Below are positions 53,307 to 64,000 of a DNA stretch of 64,000 bases, piece after piece. The translations under genes and the position numbers were made by a program. The stretch covers positions 372,001 to 436,000 of the forward strand of contig JAJNNX010000004.1 of NCBI GenBank assembly GCA_023159155.1, given 5' to 3'. The stretch's first letter is position 1, and each line of letters opens with the position of its first letter. The DNA comes from Ustulina deusta. Lineage: Eukaryota; Ascomycota; Sordariomycetes; Xylariales; Xylariaceae. The notes beneath the pieces were generated by a model. It was not told where the DNA came from, made no database searches, and saw only the letters and a program-made list of their open reading frames with translations.

Positions 53307-55166
53307 ACGTAGGACACAAGCTAATTGCCAACACAAGTTAATTGCCAACTTTTTTGTACCTTCGTACGTACAAGTCAAATAATTCAACCACAACACAAAA
53401 AATCAATTAGATCTAATTGGAAATATTATTGCTAGATATTTTTATAGCATTTTAATAAGTACGCGAGTTATGCTTAAGCTTGCTATATGTTCTATATTGT
53501 TGTACGTATAATGTACTTCTTTTTGTATAATAACTATTTTGCTACACTTTTTTTATTATTTGCTTTTTAATAGCCCGTTCGGTTTTAAAATTTTGTTTTT
53601 TTTATATAATAAATAACCTTTTATTTTATATACGTTTTTTTTATATATAGCAGTATTAGCTAAATATTTTATTTGCTATATAAAGTTTAGTAATTTTTCT
53701 TTTTAATAATATAACTTTATATATAAGCAGTATTATATTTTTTGTAATATAATTAATAGTATTTAAAATAGTACTTAGCGAGCTATTTTAATATTGTATA
53801 ACTTTATTTTTAATATATTTAGTTTATAATTATATATTAGTTGTGTTGTATGAAGTCTTTGATTGCCAAAGAACTAAAGGTCTATTAGACGATCTAAAAG
53901 GTGTTTCGGTTAGTAATTAGACTTTGAGCTAAAAAAATATATGTTTTGGATTATATAGTACTAATCTAGTGCTTTTAAAACCTTTTTAAATATTAGATTT
54001 TATTATAAAAGCTTTATATGTTTTATAAAACGTAACAAAAAAATCTTTTTTAGCAATATAGGTAATATGTGTTTATATTAAATTATTGATTTTTTTTGCG
54101 TATAAACGTTTTAATAAGCTAAAACAACTAATATTAAAAAATTAAAATTAGTGCAACAAATAAACAGGTATATAAAAAGTAATAATATTATAATTTTTGC
54201 AATATAGTTTAAAATTAGTTAAATAATAGCTTTTGTAGTTATTAAAAATTAATAAATAATAAACACCCTTTATATAACTAGCTATATATAAATTAAAATA
54301 ATTAATCCAATCTAGACTTTATTTATTTATTATTTAGCTATTTTTTATAATTGCAATTTTCTAGTTATATAGTAGTTAGCTATTAGTATACTAGAACAAA
54401 AGGTAGGTTTTGCTTACTAAAATAATATACAGCAGAACTGCATAGCTATACAAACTAATACTTTAAATAATAGTTAACCATTTATGATTGCCTAGCTAAA
54501 CAGCTTTTAATTGTTTGTGCCGGTTAAATATTGTTATAACTATTTTGGACAAAATTCGGCTTATTATAAAGCCTGTTTTATTAAAGTTATAAATATTTTT
54601 TTTTAAAATATTATATTTAGTTATTATATTTTATATAAGCTTAAACTATTTGTTATATATAATAAAATTTTTATAAAGAATTTGCTAATAATTAATTTTT
54701 TAATTAAAACGTATTTTAAGCATAAAATATTATTATATAAAGTTTAAAGCCTAGTTAACGCTAACTTTAGGTGTGTTATATTTATATAGTAATTAATTAG
54801 CTTTATTTTTAAGACTATTTATTTAAAACAAAAAAGATTATAAAACTAAGTTTATAATATATTATATAATAATATTTTTTTTAAGTTCAGTTAATTTTTA
54901 ATATTATATAATAAATATTTGTTAGGTTTGTTTACTAGCGCGCTAATTATAAAAAGTTGTATAAAAAATATTATAAATTTGTGCTGTACGATTAATAGTT
55001 AATTTTTTGTTACGATTAAGAGCTTCTAATATAAGCTGCAAGTCTGCTTTGTTCTAAAAAGGTGCTATTGTTGTTGGTTATAAAAATGGTAATTAAAAAA
55101 AAAGCGTACGAAAGTGCGAAAAAGTTGGCAATTGACTTGTGTTGGCAATTAGCTTGTGTCCTATGT
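53307..55166 (-). mobile_element. Fot1-1: Tc1/mariner-superfamily (Fot1/pogo type) DNA transposon
   Basis: 1,860 bp, flanked by a TA duplication, with terminal inverted repeats ACGTAGGACACAAGCTAATT / ACATAGGACACAAGCTAATT continuing for about 50 bp; each terminus contains two direct copies of CAAG[CT][CT]AATTGCCAA. Removing it restores continuity of Copia-B2 (compare 22.09-22.12 kb of Copia-A). The transposase relic runs on the minus strand from about 55068 (ATA, formerly ATG) to about 53.44 kb, about 540 codons: N-terminal ADLQLILEALNRNKKLTIN, then a NFNKTGF block that is the NFDETGF catalytic motif with Asp and Glu mutated. Confidence 0.85.
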
Positions 55167-56017
55167 TAATAGTAAAAACAACCCAGTAAATATATTTACT
55201 AAGCATACCTTAAACCAAGCATTAAAAACTTTAGTTTTTATTAATAAGCTGTTTATACAAATTAAAATATTTATTAAAAAATTATAAAAAATATGCTTAT
55301 ATAATAAAAGATAGCTAACAACCAAGCTATATATAAAAAGGCAAATATTATATATAAATATTAAAAAAAATAAAAAAACACAAAAAAAACAACAAAAGTT
55401 TATTTATACCCCAAAAAGCTAACGTATAACTATCCCTTTTTCTCCCTCCCCCTAAACAAAACTTTCTCCTTTTCCTTTAACTGTAGTTGAAACATTGCGC
55501 TCTATATAAGCGCTAGACGCAAGCGCTACATATACCCCCCTAAAAACCAAGAACCTAATAATACACTAAAAACAACGCCCTAATATAATAGTAGCAGCTG
55601 CTATACAAACCGTTTATACAAAGCGAAAATACTACTTTTTAATTTTGGACCAAAATAGCCCAAAAATAGCCTTTTTAGCAGATAAATTTGGCTTGGACGT
55701 CTATAAAAACGTTTAATAATAATACTTAAAATATAATATTAATAAATAAAGCAGCAATAATAGTACTTTTTTTGTCCTATTATATAATAAAACATATTAG
55801 CTATTAAGTATACTAAAAATTATTTGTATAAAAATAAAGATTAAAAATATATATATATTTATATAAAGGGTTTATATAAAGGCCTAGCAGGCCTAACTCC
55901 CCATAGGGAGGCTATATACCTCTATGCAGCTATTGTCCTCCGTACGGACAAAATTTTAAAACTACAAAACGCTACCTAAAGCAGGCAGCACTAGACGCAG
56001 GCAGGCGGGGGCAGTAG

Positions 56018-56327
56018 CAGACATACTACTACTATTACTGCTACTACTAATAGTACTGCTCAGATTACTATTAGTACAACACTTAAAATAGCAAAAAAGC
56101 TTTATATATAATAGTAATAGTAGTAATAGCAGTAGTAATAATAGTACTACTACTATTAATAATACTACTGCTATTACTACTACTATTATGATTATTATTA
56201 CTATTATATAACAATTATTATTTTTAGATTAATATAACCTTAAAATAATAGCTAAAATATATATATAATATATATATGTATATATATATGTGTGTGTATG
56301 TATGTGTGTATATATGTACGCCTAAAG

Positions 56328-56361
<34 letters not shown>
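56018..56361. repeat. Microsatellite cluster inside Copia-B2
   Basis: About 56018-56220 is imperfect (ACT/AGT)n trinucleotide repeat that switches strand sense several times. Then (TA)n grades into (TG)n at about 56255-56318, and an A run fills about 56327-56360. It lies between the pol relic and the 3' LTR, and no counterpart is visible in Copia-A. The preceding 55.87-56.01 kb patch (GGCCTAGCAGGCC, GCAGGCAGGCGGGGGC) is unusually GC-rich for this island. Confidence 0.7.
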
Positions 56362-57410
56362 CAGTACAAAAGCGGCCCGTTTTATATATAATAGCTATAA
56401 AATATTACGCTTTATCTAATCTTAAGTACTTCTAAACAACACATAAAAAGCAGTTACGCATAGAAAGCAGTCACATATAGAAAACAGTTATATATAAAAA
56501 AACAGTTATGTACAATAGGCAAACTACAAAAGGCCTCTCAAAAAAACAGCAATTTAACATACTATTAGATAATTCTATTAGCTATAGATTAGCCGTACAC
56601 TATAGTCTATATTTTCTTTACGTTTAGAATTTCTTATTTTTTTAGCAGTTGTACGGAGGTGCGCTACAGTTAAAAAAAAAAAAAGCCAGTTTTGTAATAA
56701 TAGTATTAACTGCGTACAAAGCTACTGCCGACTATATATAAAACTATTCGTATAACACTAGCAATTGGCTAATTGATCCAATTATATAAGCGGTGTATAT
56801 ATGCAAAATTCTCTTACTATATAAGAATCCTCTATACGAAGGTCTTGCCTTCGTACGGATAGTTAAAGAGATAGATCAATATATATAGTTATTTATCTCA
56901 CCCCTTTGTTACATACAATATCGTACCCCCTGGCCACCCAACAATTAATAAAATTATTAAATTAATATATAATATTAAATAAGCTTATAAAAACTATTAA
57001 TAAATTAAACTTATAAATTTAATTAAATAAAAATCTAATTTAAATAATTAAAGTTTTAGTAAACTTATTTATTAATTTTTAATAAATTTTAAAAGTTTTA
57101 AAATATTTATTTTAAAATAATTAAAATAGGCATTAACTATAAAAAAAAAAAAAACTTATTAAAATAATAAGATTTGTTTTATTTGTAATAAAAAAAAAAT
57201 ATATATTAATTAATTATTTTAACTAAAAACTTAAAGTTTTAAGGATTTAATTAGCAAAAAAAGTCTATAATAAAAATAGCTTTAATAGTTTATTTAATTT
57301 AAAAAACAAATAAAACTAATAAAAGTTTTTTTATTAGTTTTTTTATTTATTTTAGCTAAAATATATAGCTAAAATAAATTAATTATTTTTAAAATATTTA
57401 TTTAATTATA

Positions 57411-59270
57411 ACATAGAACACAAGCTAATTGCCAATACAAGCCAATTGCCAACTTTTTTATACTTTTATATATACAAATCAAATAATTCAACCACAACAC
57501 AAAAAATCAATTAGATCTAATCGGAAATATTGTTGCTAAATATTTTTATAGTATTTTAATAAGTATGCAAGTTATACCCGGGCTTGCTGTATGTTTTATA
57601 TTGTTATACATGCAATACATCCCTTTTTATATAACAACTACTTTGTTACACTTTTTTTATTATCTGCTCTTTAATAGCTTGTTTAATTTTAAAATCTTAT
57701 TTTTTTTATATAATAAGTAACTTTTTATTCTATATACGTTTTTTTTTTGTATAGCAGTATTAGCTAAACATCTTATTTGCTATATAAAGTTTAGCAACTT
57801 TTCTTTTTAATAATACAACCTTATATATAAATAATGTTATATTTTTTATAATATAATTAATAATATTTAAAATAATATTTAATAAGCTACTTTAATATTA
57901 TATAACTTTATTTTTAATATATTTAATTTATAATTATATATTAGTTATATTATATAAAGTCTTTAATTGCTAAAAAACTAAAAATTTATTAGACAATCCA
58001 AAAAGTATTTTAATTAGCAATTAGACTTTGAGCTAAAAAAATATATATTTTAGATTATATAGTACTAATCTAATACTTCTAAAACTTCTTTAAATATTAG
58101 ATTTTATTATAAAAGCTTTATATATTTTATAAAATATAACAAAAAAACCTTTTTTAATAATATAAATAATATATATTTATATTAAATTATTGATTTTTTT
58201 TATATACGAATGTTTTAATAAACTAAAACAACTAATATTAAAAAATTAAAATTAGTGCAATAAATAAACAAGCATACAAAAAGTAATAATATTGTAATTT
58301 TTGCAATATAGTTTAAAATTAGTTAAATAGTAGCTTTTATAGCTATTAAAGATTAATAAGCAATAAATATTTTTTATATAACTAGCTATATATAAATTAA
58401 AATAGTTAATCTAATCTAGACTTCGTTTATTTATTGTTTAGTTATTTTTTATAACTATAATTCTTTAGTTATATAATAGTTAATTATTAGGATACTAAAA
58501 CAAAAAATAAGTTTTGCTTACTAAAATAATATATAGTAGAACTATATAGCTATACAAACTAATATTTTAAATAATAATTAATTATTTATAATTATTTAAC
58601 TAAATAGCCTTTAGTTATCTGCGCTAGTTAGACGTTATTATAACTATTTTAAATAAGATTTAGCCCATTATAAAGCCTGTTTTATTAAAGTTATAAATAT
58701 TTTTTTCTAAAATATTATATTTAGTTATTATATTTTATATAAGCTTAAACTATTTATTATATATAACAAAATTTTTATAAAAAACTTGCTAGTAATTAAT
58801 TTTTTAATTAAAACATATTTTAAATATAAAATATTGCTATATAAAGTTTAAAGCCTAGTTAATACTAACTTTAAATATATTATGTTTATATAACAATCGA
58901 TTAGTTATATTTTTAATACTACTTATCTGAAGCAGAAAAAATTACAAAACTAAGTTTATAATATATTATATAATAGTATTTTCTTTAAGTTCGGTTAATT
59001 TTTAACGTTATATAATAAATATTTATTAGGTTTGTTTACTGGCGCGCCAATTACAAAAAATCATACAAAAAATATTATAAATTTATGCTACATAATTAAT
59101 AGTTAATTTTTTGTTGCAATTAAAAGTTTTTAATATAAGCTGTAAGTTTGTTTTGTTCCAAGAAAGTGCTATTATTATTAGTTATAAAAATGGTAATTAA
59201 AAAAAAAGCGTACAAAAGTGCAAAAAAGTTGGCAATTGACTTGTGTTGGTAATTAGCTTGTGTCCTACGT
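57411..59270 (-). mobile_element. Fot1-2: second Fot1/pogo-type DNA transposon
   Basis: 1,860 bp, exactly the length of Fot1-1, flanked by TA (57409-57410, 59271-59272) within gypsy-5. TIRs ACATAGAACACAAGC / ACGTAGGACACAAGC. Same minus-strand transposase relic (about 59172 down to 57.54 kb), more AT-converted than Fot1-1, no open frame. Has retained GGCGCGCC-like GC at about 59041. Confidence 0.85.
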
Positions 59271-59580
59271 TAAATTAATAATATTAAAATAAAAACTTTA
59301 GTTTTATATAATATTAAAACTTATATTTTTTTAATAATTAATTATAAGTTTATATAGTAAATTAAGTAATAATTAAAAATAAAAAGAATTTATTTAGTTA
59401 AACTTTAAAAATTTTATAACTATTAAAATAAAATAGTTAATAAAATTTATAAATATTTAATATATATAATAAAAATTAATAATTAATAATTTAAAAACTA
59501 AATATTTTAAATTATTAACTTTAGTTATAATATTATTATTAGTATTAAATAGTTAGCCGAACAAAATATTCTAATAAAAA

Positions 59581-59783
59581 TGATAGAGACCTATAGGGGG
59601 CTCGAACTAGCAACCTTGAATGGTGGCCTATGCCCTAGGTCAGGACAAGTCCACACTAGGTGGCCTGTGCTCCTGTGAGTGGGACCTCGCACACAGATAT
59701 ATTGGACCTTCTAATATTCTGCTACGCACCCACTCTTTCTTAATTTATTATCTTTATTTATATACCCATTAGTCTTTCTATCA
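59581..59783. mobile_element. 203-bp LTR-like insertion, not AT-converted
   Basis: Begins TGATAGAGACC and ends TCTTTCTATCA (TG...CA with a 7-bp terminal inverted repeat TGATAGA), flanked by AAAAA on each side, within gypsy-5. On the minus strand it contains AGTTCGAGCCC, which resembles a tRNA/SINE B box. Best read as a solo LTR or TRIM; a tRNA-derived SINE is the alternative. Non-coding. Confidence 0.6.
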
Positions 59784-60793
59784 AAAAACCTGAAAATAAT
59801 AATTAATCTAGTTAAACAATTTATTTTTATTAGTTTAATTTTTATTAATAATTATAATTAAACTTTTTAATTATAAATAATAAAATATAAACTTAAAAAT
59901 ATATAAAAATACTAATTAATATAATTAAGTATTAAAAAAATATTATTAAATATTAAAACAATTATTTTAAAAATAACTAAAACTAAAAAAATATAAAAAA
60001 AACCTAGAACTTTTAAACTTAAAACAAAAAAAATTTATATAATAACTTTTAAAAAAAAAAAAACTAAACTATTATTAAAAAAATTATATAAAACTTCTAA
60101 AATTATTTTTATTAAAATAAATAAAAATAATTAGCTAAAAAAATATTAAAAAAACTTATTATAATTAAATTTATAACAATTAAAAATAATTATATTAAAT
60201 TATTTAAAAAAAATTTAAAAATAATTAATATTTTATAAAAAAAATAAATTTAAATTAATTAAATAGTATTATAAAAAATTTTTAAGAATAAATTAATTTT
60301 ATTTTTAAAAAAAAAAATTCTTAAATATATAAAGCTAATATAAAACTTTTTGCTTTTTTAGCTATTATATTTAAAAAAGTTCTTTTTAAAAAAAAAATCT
60401 AAAATTTTACTACTATTATAACTAAAGTTTAATATAGTACTAAAACTTAATAATAAAAAATATACCTTTAAATTTTATTAATATTAAATATTTATATAGT
60501 TTATTTTATTTAAAAAAAAGTTTATAAATAAACTTTTAGTTATAAATTTTATTAAATAAAACATAAATTTAAATATTATTTTTATTTTATTTATATTTAA
60601 ACTTAAATTAATTAAATATAAATTGTATTAGCTTTAAATATTAGTAATACTATATTTAAGTATTATAATACTATTTATTAATTATTATTAATTATAAAAT
60701 TATATTATTTTTTTTTAAACTTATAAAAAAATATTTTAAAAAAAAACTTTATTATTTACTTTAAAAATAAAACCTGCTTAGTAGCAAGCTTTT

Positions 60794-60989
60794 TATTAGG
60801 TGAGGCCAGGGGGGGGTCAGAATATTAGAGTAGAATGGGTTGTATTAGGTATAGAAAGGAATATTCTAGCGCAGCCAGAATATTAGCTATGGAGTGTGGG
60901 ATGTATAGGGCCTAGGTTGGTCCATGCGGCTAGGGGCCATGGGGCTGGTAGGTGTGGCTAGGGCGTACCCCCCCTACCCAACTGTATCA
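60794..60989. mobile_element. 196-bp GC-rich LTR-like insertion, copy 2
   Basis: Reverse-complement relative of 46793-46988 with the same length; flanked by CTTTT (60789-60793, 60990-60994) in gypsy-5. The hairpin seen in copy 1 is present but imperfect here. A handful of transitions separate the copies. Confidence 0.75.
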
Positions 60990-63900
60990 CTTTTATTAAT
61001 ATATAAATTTAAAAATTTCTAAACAAATTTGCAAATATGTATATAAATAATATTTTAATTTATTTTAAAACTAAAAAATAATACTAGAGCTATTATAAAA
61101 AAATAATTTATTGCTTATATTAAATTAAATATTAAAAAAATATTAAAAAGTTTTATTTTAATATATTTATTATTAATTATTTAAAAATAGTTATAAAAAC
61201 TAAAATAAAAAATAAAATTAACTTTATTAAAATTTAAGCAATTTTAAATTAAAATTTTAATAATTTTAAAAATATTAAATTAATTCGGTTATTTTTTAAG
61301 TTTTATAATTATATTTATATATTTATTTATTATATTAATAAAATTATTGCTTTTTTAAATTAACTACTAAAAAAAATAAACTATTTATAATAGAACTAAA
61401 ACAAAAATAAACTTTTAAATATATAAAACTATTAATATATAAAACGTTTATTTTAGCTTTTTTTAAACCTAGCTAACTAATATAAATAAAAACAAATGTT
61501 TTATATAATATAATAAAAAAAACTATTTAATAATAATAAAAAAATATATTTTAAAAACTTATAAAATATTTTTTTAAAACAATAATATTAATTAAGCAAG
61601 CTTATTTAATTTAAAACTATAAACTTTTAGTAATAATATAAACTTTAAAATATTACTACTTAAAGCTTTTTAAAACTAAATTTTTTATAATAAATAATTA
61701 TTAAACTTTATTATATTTTTTAAATAAATAGATTTTATTAATATAATAAGTATACTAAACTAACTTTTTATTAAATTTTAATATTATTTTTAATACTAAT
61801 TAAAACAAAAAAATATAATAATTAATGCTTTATTTAGAAAAATAATAACGTTTTTTATAATTAAAACTAAAAAAACTAAAAAAAAATAATAGTATTAATT
61901 TCTTTTAATAAAATATTAGGTTTTATATTAACTATAGATTTTTTATTTAATATTTTTTAAAAAGCTAACTTGATAAATTTAATTAAATAAAAAAACTAGC
62001 TATAAAATCTAAAAAATAAAAACAAAAAATTATATATATTTAAAATTATTTTAAATAAGATTATTTTTTTTATATAGTTTTAATTTAAAAAACTTATATA
62101 TTTTTAATTACTCTATATTAAAATTAATATAAAATAATTAAAATATCAAAACAAAAATATTATTAGTTTTATTTAAAATATAATTATAAAAAAAAAATAT
62201 TATAAAATAAAACTTTGGGTTTTTTTTATTTATTGCTTATATTAGCTATAGTATAGCAATATATAGTAATAAATAATGAAAATATATTATTTAATTAATA
62301 AAGTTATAATTATATATAAATATTTATAAATAAGTTTAGTTATTTAATTATAACTTTATTTAGCAAAAAAATAAATGTTATAGAATTATTAGATATATAA
62401 ATATTAAATAATATAAGACTATTTATTTTTAAATTTATAGTAATAATTAATAGTTTTATAAGTACTAAATACTATTTTAATAGTACTTATTATTTTTAAA
62501 CTTAAGAAGTAATAAAATTAACTAATTAAAAACTAGACTAATAACTTTATTTTTATATTAATAAATATTAAAACAACTAAAATATTTATTAATTAATATA
62601 TTACTACTAAAAATAATAATAAAAATTAAAACATAAAACTTTTTAATAATAAATATTAGCAAAATAGTTATAAATTTTAATACTAAACAACAAACATTTA
62701 AATTAGTTTATTAGATCTAAAACATTTAAAAAATAGTATATAATATAGCAATTTTTATATAAAAACAATATAAGCTATAAGCTAACAAAAAAAAGTTTTA
62801 TAATATAAGTGCTAACTATTACATTAAATTTTTAATTAGTTAAATTTTTAAAAATTTTAAAAAACCAAAAATTTAGCTATATTTTTAATTTGTTTAATTT
62901 ATATAAAATAAAAAATTTATTTTATATTAACCAATTATAAAAAACAAACAATAATTTTTTATTTTAATAAATCTAATTATTACTTTTAGTTAAAAATATT
63001 AATAATAAAACAAAATTTAAAATTAAACAAATTAAATAATTAAAAATATATAAAAAAAATAAAAAACTATAGTACTAGGTTGCTTAAAAAAGCTATAATT
63101 TTAATAATACTTAATATATAGCTTAAAATTATAAAAATATACTAATTAAGCTTAACTAGTTTTATAAACCTTATAAAAAAGTATTTAAATTTTTTATAAA
63201 ATTATAAAAATAAATATATATAGTAATAGCGAACAAATTTATAAACAATTATAAAAACAATAATAAAGCAATACAATATAAAAAAACTATATAAACTTAA
63301 CATTATTAATAATTTTAACTTAAAACTATATTTAAACTTTTAGTTTTAAAAAAAAGTAGTATAACGGTTAGTACAGTTTTAGCAAAACTTGCAAAAATTT
63401 TAGACCTATATAGCAATAAAATAAAAAGTTTATATACGGACTAACTTATAACTTTATAGCTATATATATAAAGTTTATATTTATTTACTCTATAAATTTT
63501 GACTTTTTTTTCTTTTTCTTTTTTTTTTAGCTTAGAGTTTTTGTTTATAGTATTAATAAACTAGCTATGGAAGCTTTACTTGACTGATCGTAACAAGTTT
63601 TTTACATTTTAGTTTTTTTAATATAAATAAAATTTAAAATATTAAAAAATAAGCCAATAAAATAAAAAATAAATAAAATAATAAAACTAAAAAATTTAAA
63701 GTTAATATTTTTAAATATATTTTTTATTATTAAGTTATAATTATTTTTTTAAAATATTAAAATAAATATAATAAAAAATTAATATTTTATTTTTTTTATT
63801 TATTAAAAAAGTTTTATTAGAACTAACTATACTTAAAAGCTAAAATTATTTTAATTATTTAAAAACTAAAAATAAATTTAAAATATTTAAAGTTAGGTTT

Positions 63901-64000
63901 TTTATAAATTATTAGTTTTTAAATAGTATAAAAATTAAAAATTCTATTAAAATTCTATTAAAATTAGGTTTATATTATAAAATATATAACTAAAAAAAAA

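Larger units (their letters stand above)
47806..56943 (+). mobile_element. Copia-B2: complete Ty1/copia element with a Fot1 transposon inside
   Basis: LTRs 47806-48059 and 56690-56943 are both 254 bp; perfect TSD ATTAA (47801-47805, 56944-56948) within gypsy-5. Ends TATTGTAATAATAG...CACCCAACA. A purine tract (about 56671-56685) precedes the 3' LTR. Removing Fot1-1 leaves about 7.28 kb, close to Copia-A. The protease/integrase region is near 50.5-51.5 kb and RT near 52.2-52.9 kb; the C-terminal pol block resumes after Fot1-1 (about 55.19 kb). The 55.4-56.65 kb stretch between pol and LTR holds microsatellites and a GC-richer patch but no recognisable gene. Stops occur throughout. Confidence 0.85.
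46218..63595 (+). mobile_element. Gypsy-5: Ty3/gypsy element in opposite orientation, hosts Copia-B2, Fot1-2 and short inserts
   Basis: LTRs 46218-46445 (228 bp) and 63360-63595 (236 bp) with TSD AGTTT. Without its insertions the interior equals the gypsy-2 interior read from the other strand: 46446-47805 continues directly at 56949. On + near 61,020-61,110 the RT box reads MYINNILIYFKTK. It holds, from left, the 196-bp insert at 46793, Copia-B2, Fot1-2, the 203-bp insert at 59581 and the 196-bp insert at 60794. Coding sequence is destroyed by stops. Confidence 0.8.
41007..64000 (-). mobile_element. Gypsy-4: Ty3/gypsy element split by a 17-kb nested insertion, runs off the window
   Basis: LTR 41007-41241 (235 bp; 3' LTR in coding sense), interior 41242-46217, interrupted by gypsy-5 (46218-63595), resuming at 63601 to the window end. 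The break is marked by AGTTT on both sides (46213-46217, 63596-63600). The joined sequence continues the order seen in gypsy-2 at about 36.79 kb. Contains the short insert at 43631-43855. The second LTR must be right of the window. Confidence 0.75.

Noticed and set aside
16493..64000. CRISPR arrays, tRNA or rRNA genes in the AT-rich island
   Set aside because: Repeats are dispersed or LTR-paired, not regularly spaced; apart from the B-box-like stretch at 59581-59783 nothing resembles a structural RNA gene.

Overview
The window looks like part of a filamentous ascomycete (Pezizomycotina) chromosome. Genes carry short GT-AG introns of 43-100 nt, their products belong to typical fungal secondary-metabolism families, and the repeats carry the signature expected of repeat-induced point mutation (RIP): C/G largely replaced by T/A, with TpA dominating and every transposon frame full of stops. 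No species can be named from the sequence.

The window has two compartments. Bases 1 to about 16,150 have ordinary base composition and hold part of a biosynthetic gene cluster: a secreted-type FAD-linked (BBE-like) oxidoreductase cut by the left edge (+), an NAD(P)-dependent extended SDR reductase (-), a seven-helix rhodopsin-like membrane protein (+), a Baeyer-Villiger monooxygenase (-), a DMATS-type aromatic prenyltransferase (-) and a cytochrome P450 (+). The last two are divergently transcribed from a shared 486-bp promoter. No polyketide synthase, NRPS or terpene cyclase is visible, so the backbone enzyme must lie left of the window or elsewhere. My inference is a prenylated, oxidatively tailored aromatic product in which the prenyltransferase adds the isoprenoid, P450/FAD oxidase/BVMO oxidise or rearrange the scaffold, and the SDR reduces a carbonyl. 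The P450 carries an apparent frameshift, and a coding-like remnant lies next to the compartment border, so the right side of the cluster may be decaying.

Bases from about 16,200 to 64,000 are an extremely AT-rich island with no intact gene. It is almost entirely nested transposable elements that can be separated by eye through their LTRs and target-site duplications (TSDs): a complete 7.1-kb Ty1/copia element (Copia-A), two copies of a second copia (Copia-B, one truncated by a later insertion, one complete), at least six copies or pieces of one Ty3/gypsy family with LTRs of about 230 bp, two 1,860-bp Fot1/pogo-type DNA transposons, and five short (196-271 bp) LTR-like insertions that have escaped RIP. 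Insertions nest up to seven deep: gypsy fragment > Copia-B1 > gypsy-outer > gypsy-4 > gypsy-5 > Copia-B2 > Fot1-1. Gypsy-4 is interrupted for 17 kb and resumes at 63,601.

Gene models with introns were assembled by hand from reading frame and splice signals. Transposon boundaries rest on TSDs and equal LTR lengths read directly. Family names rest on recognised motifs, not on any search.
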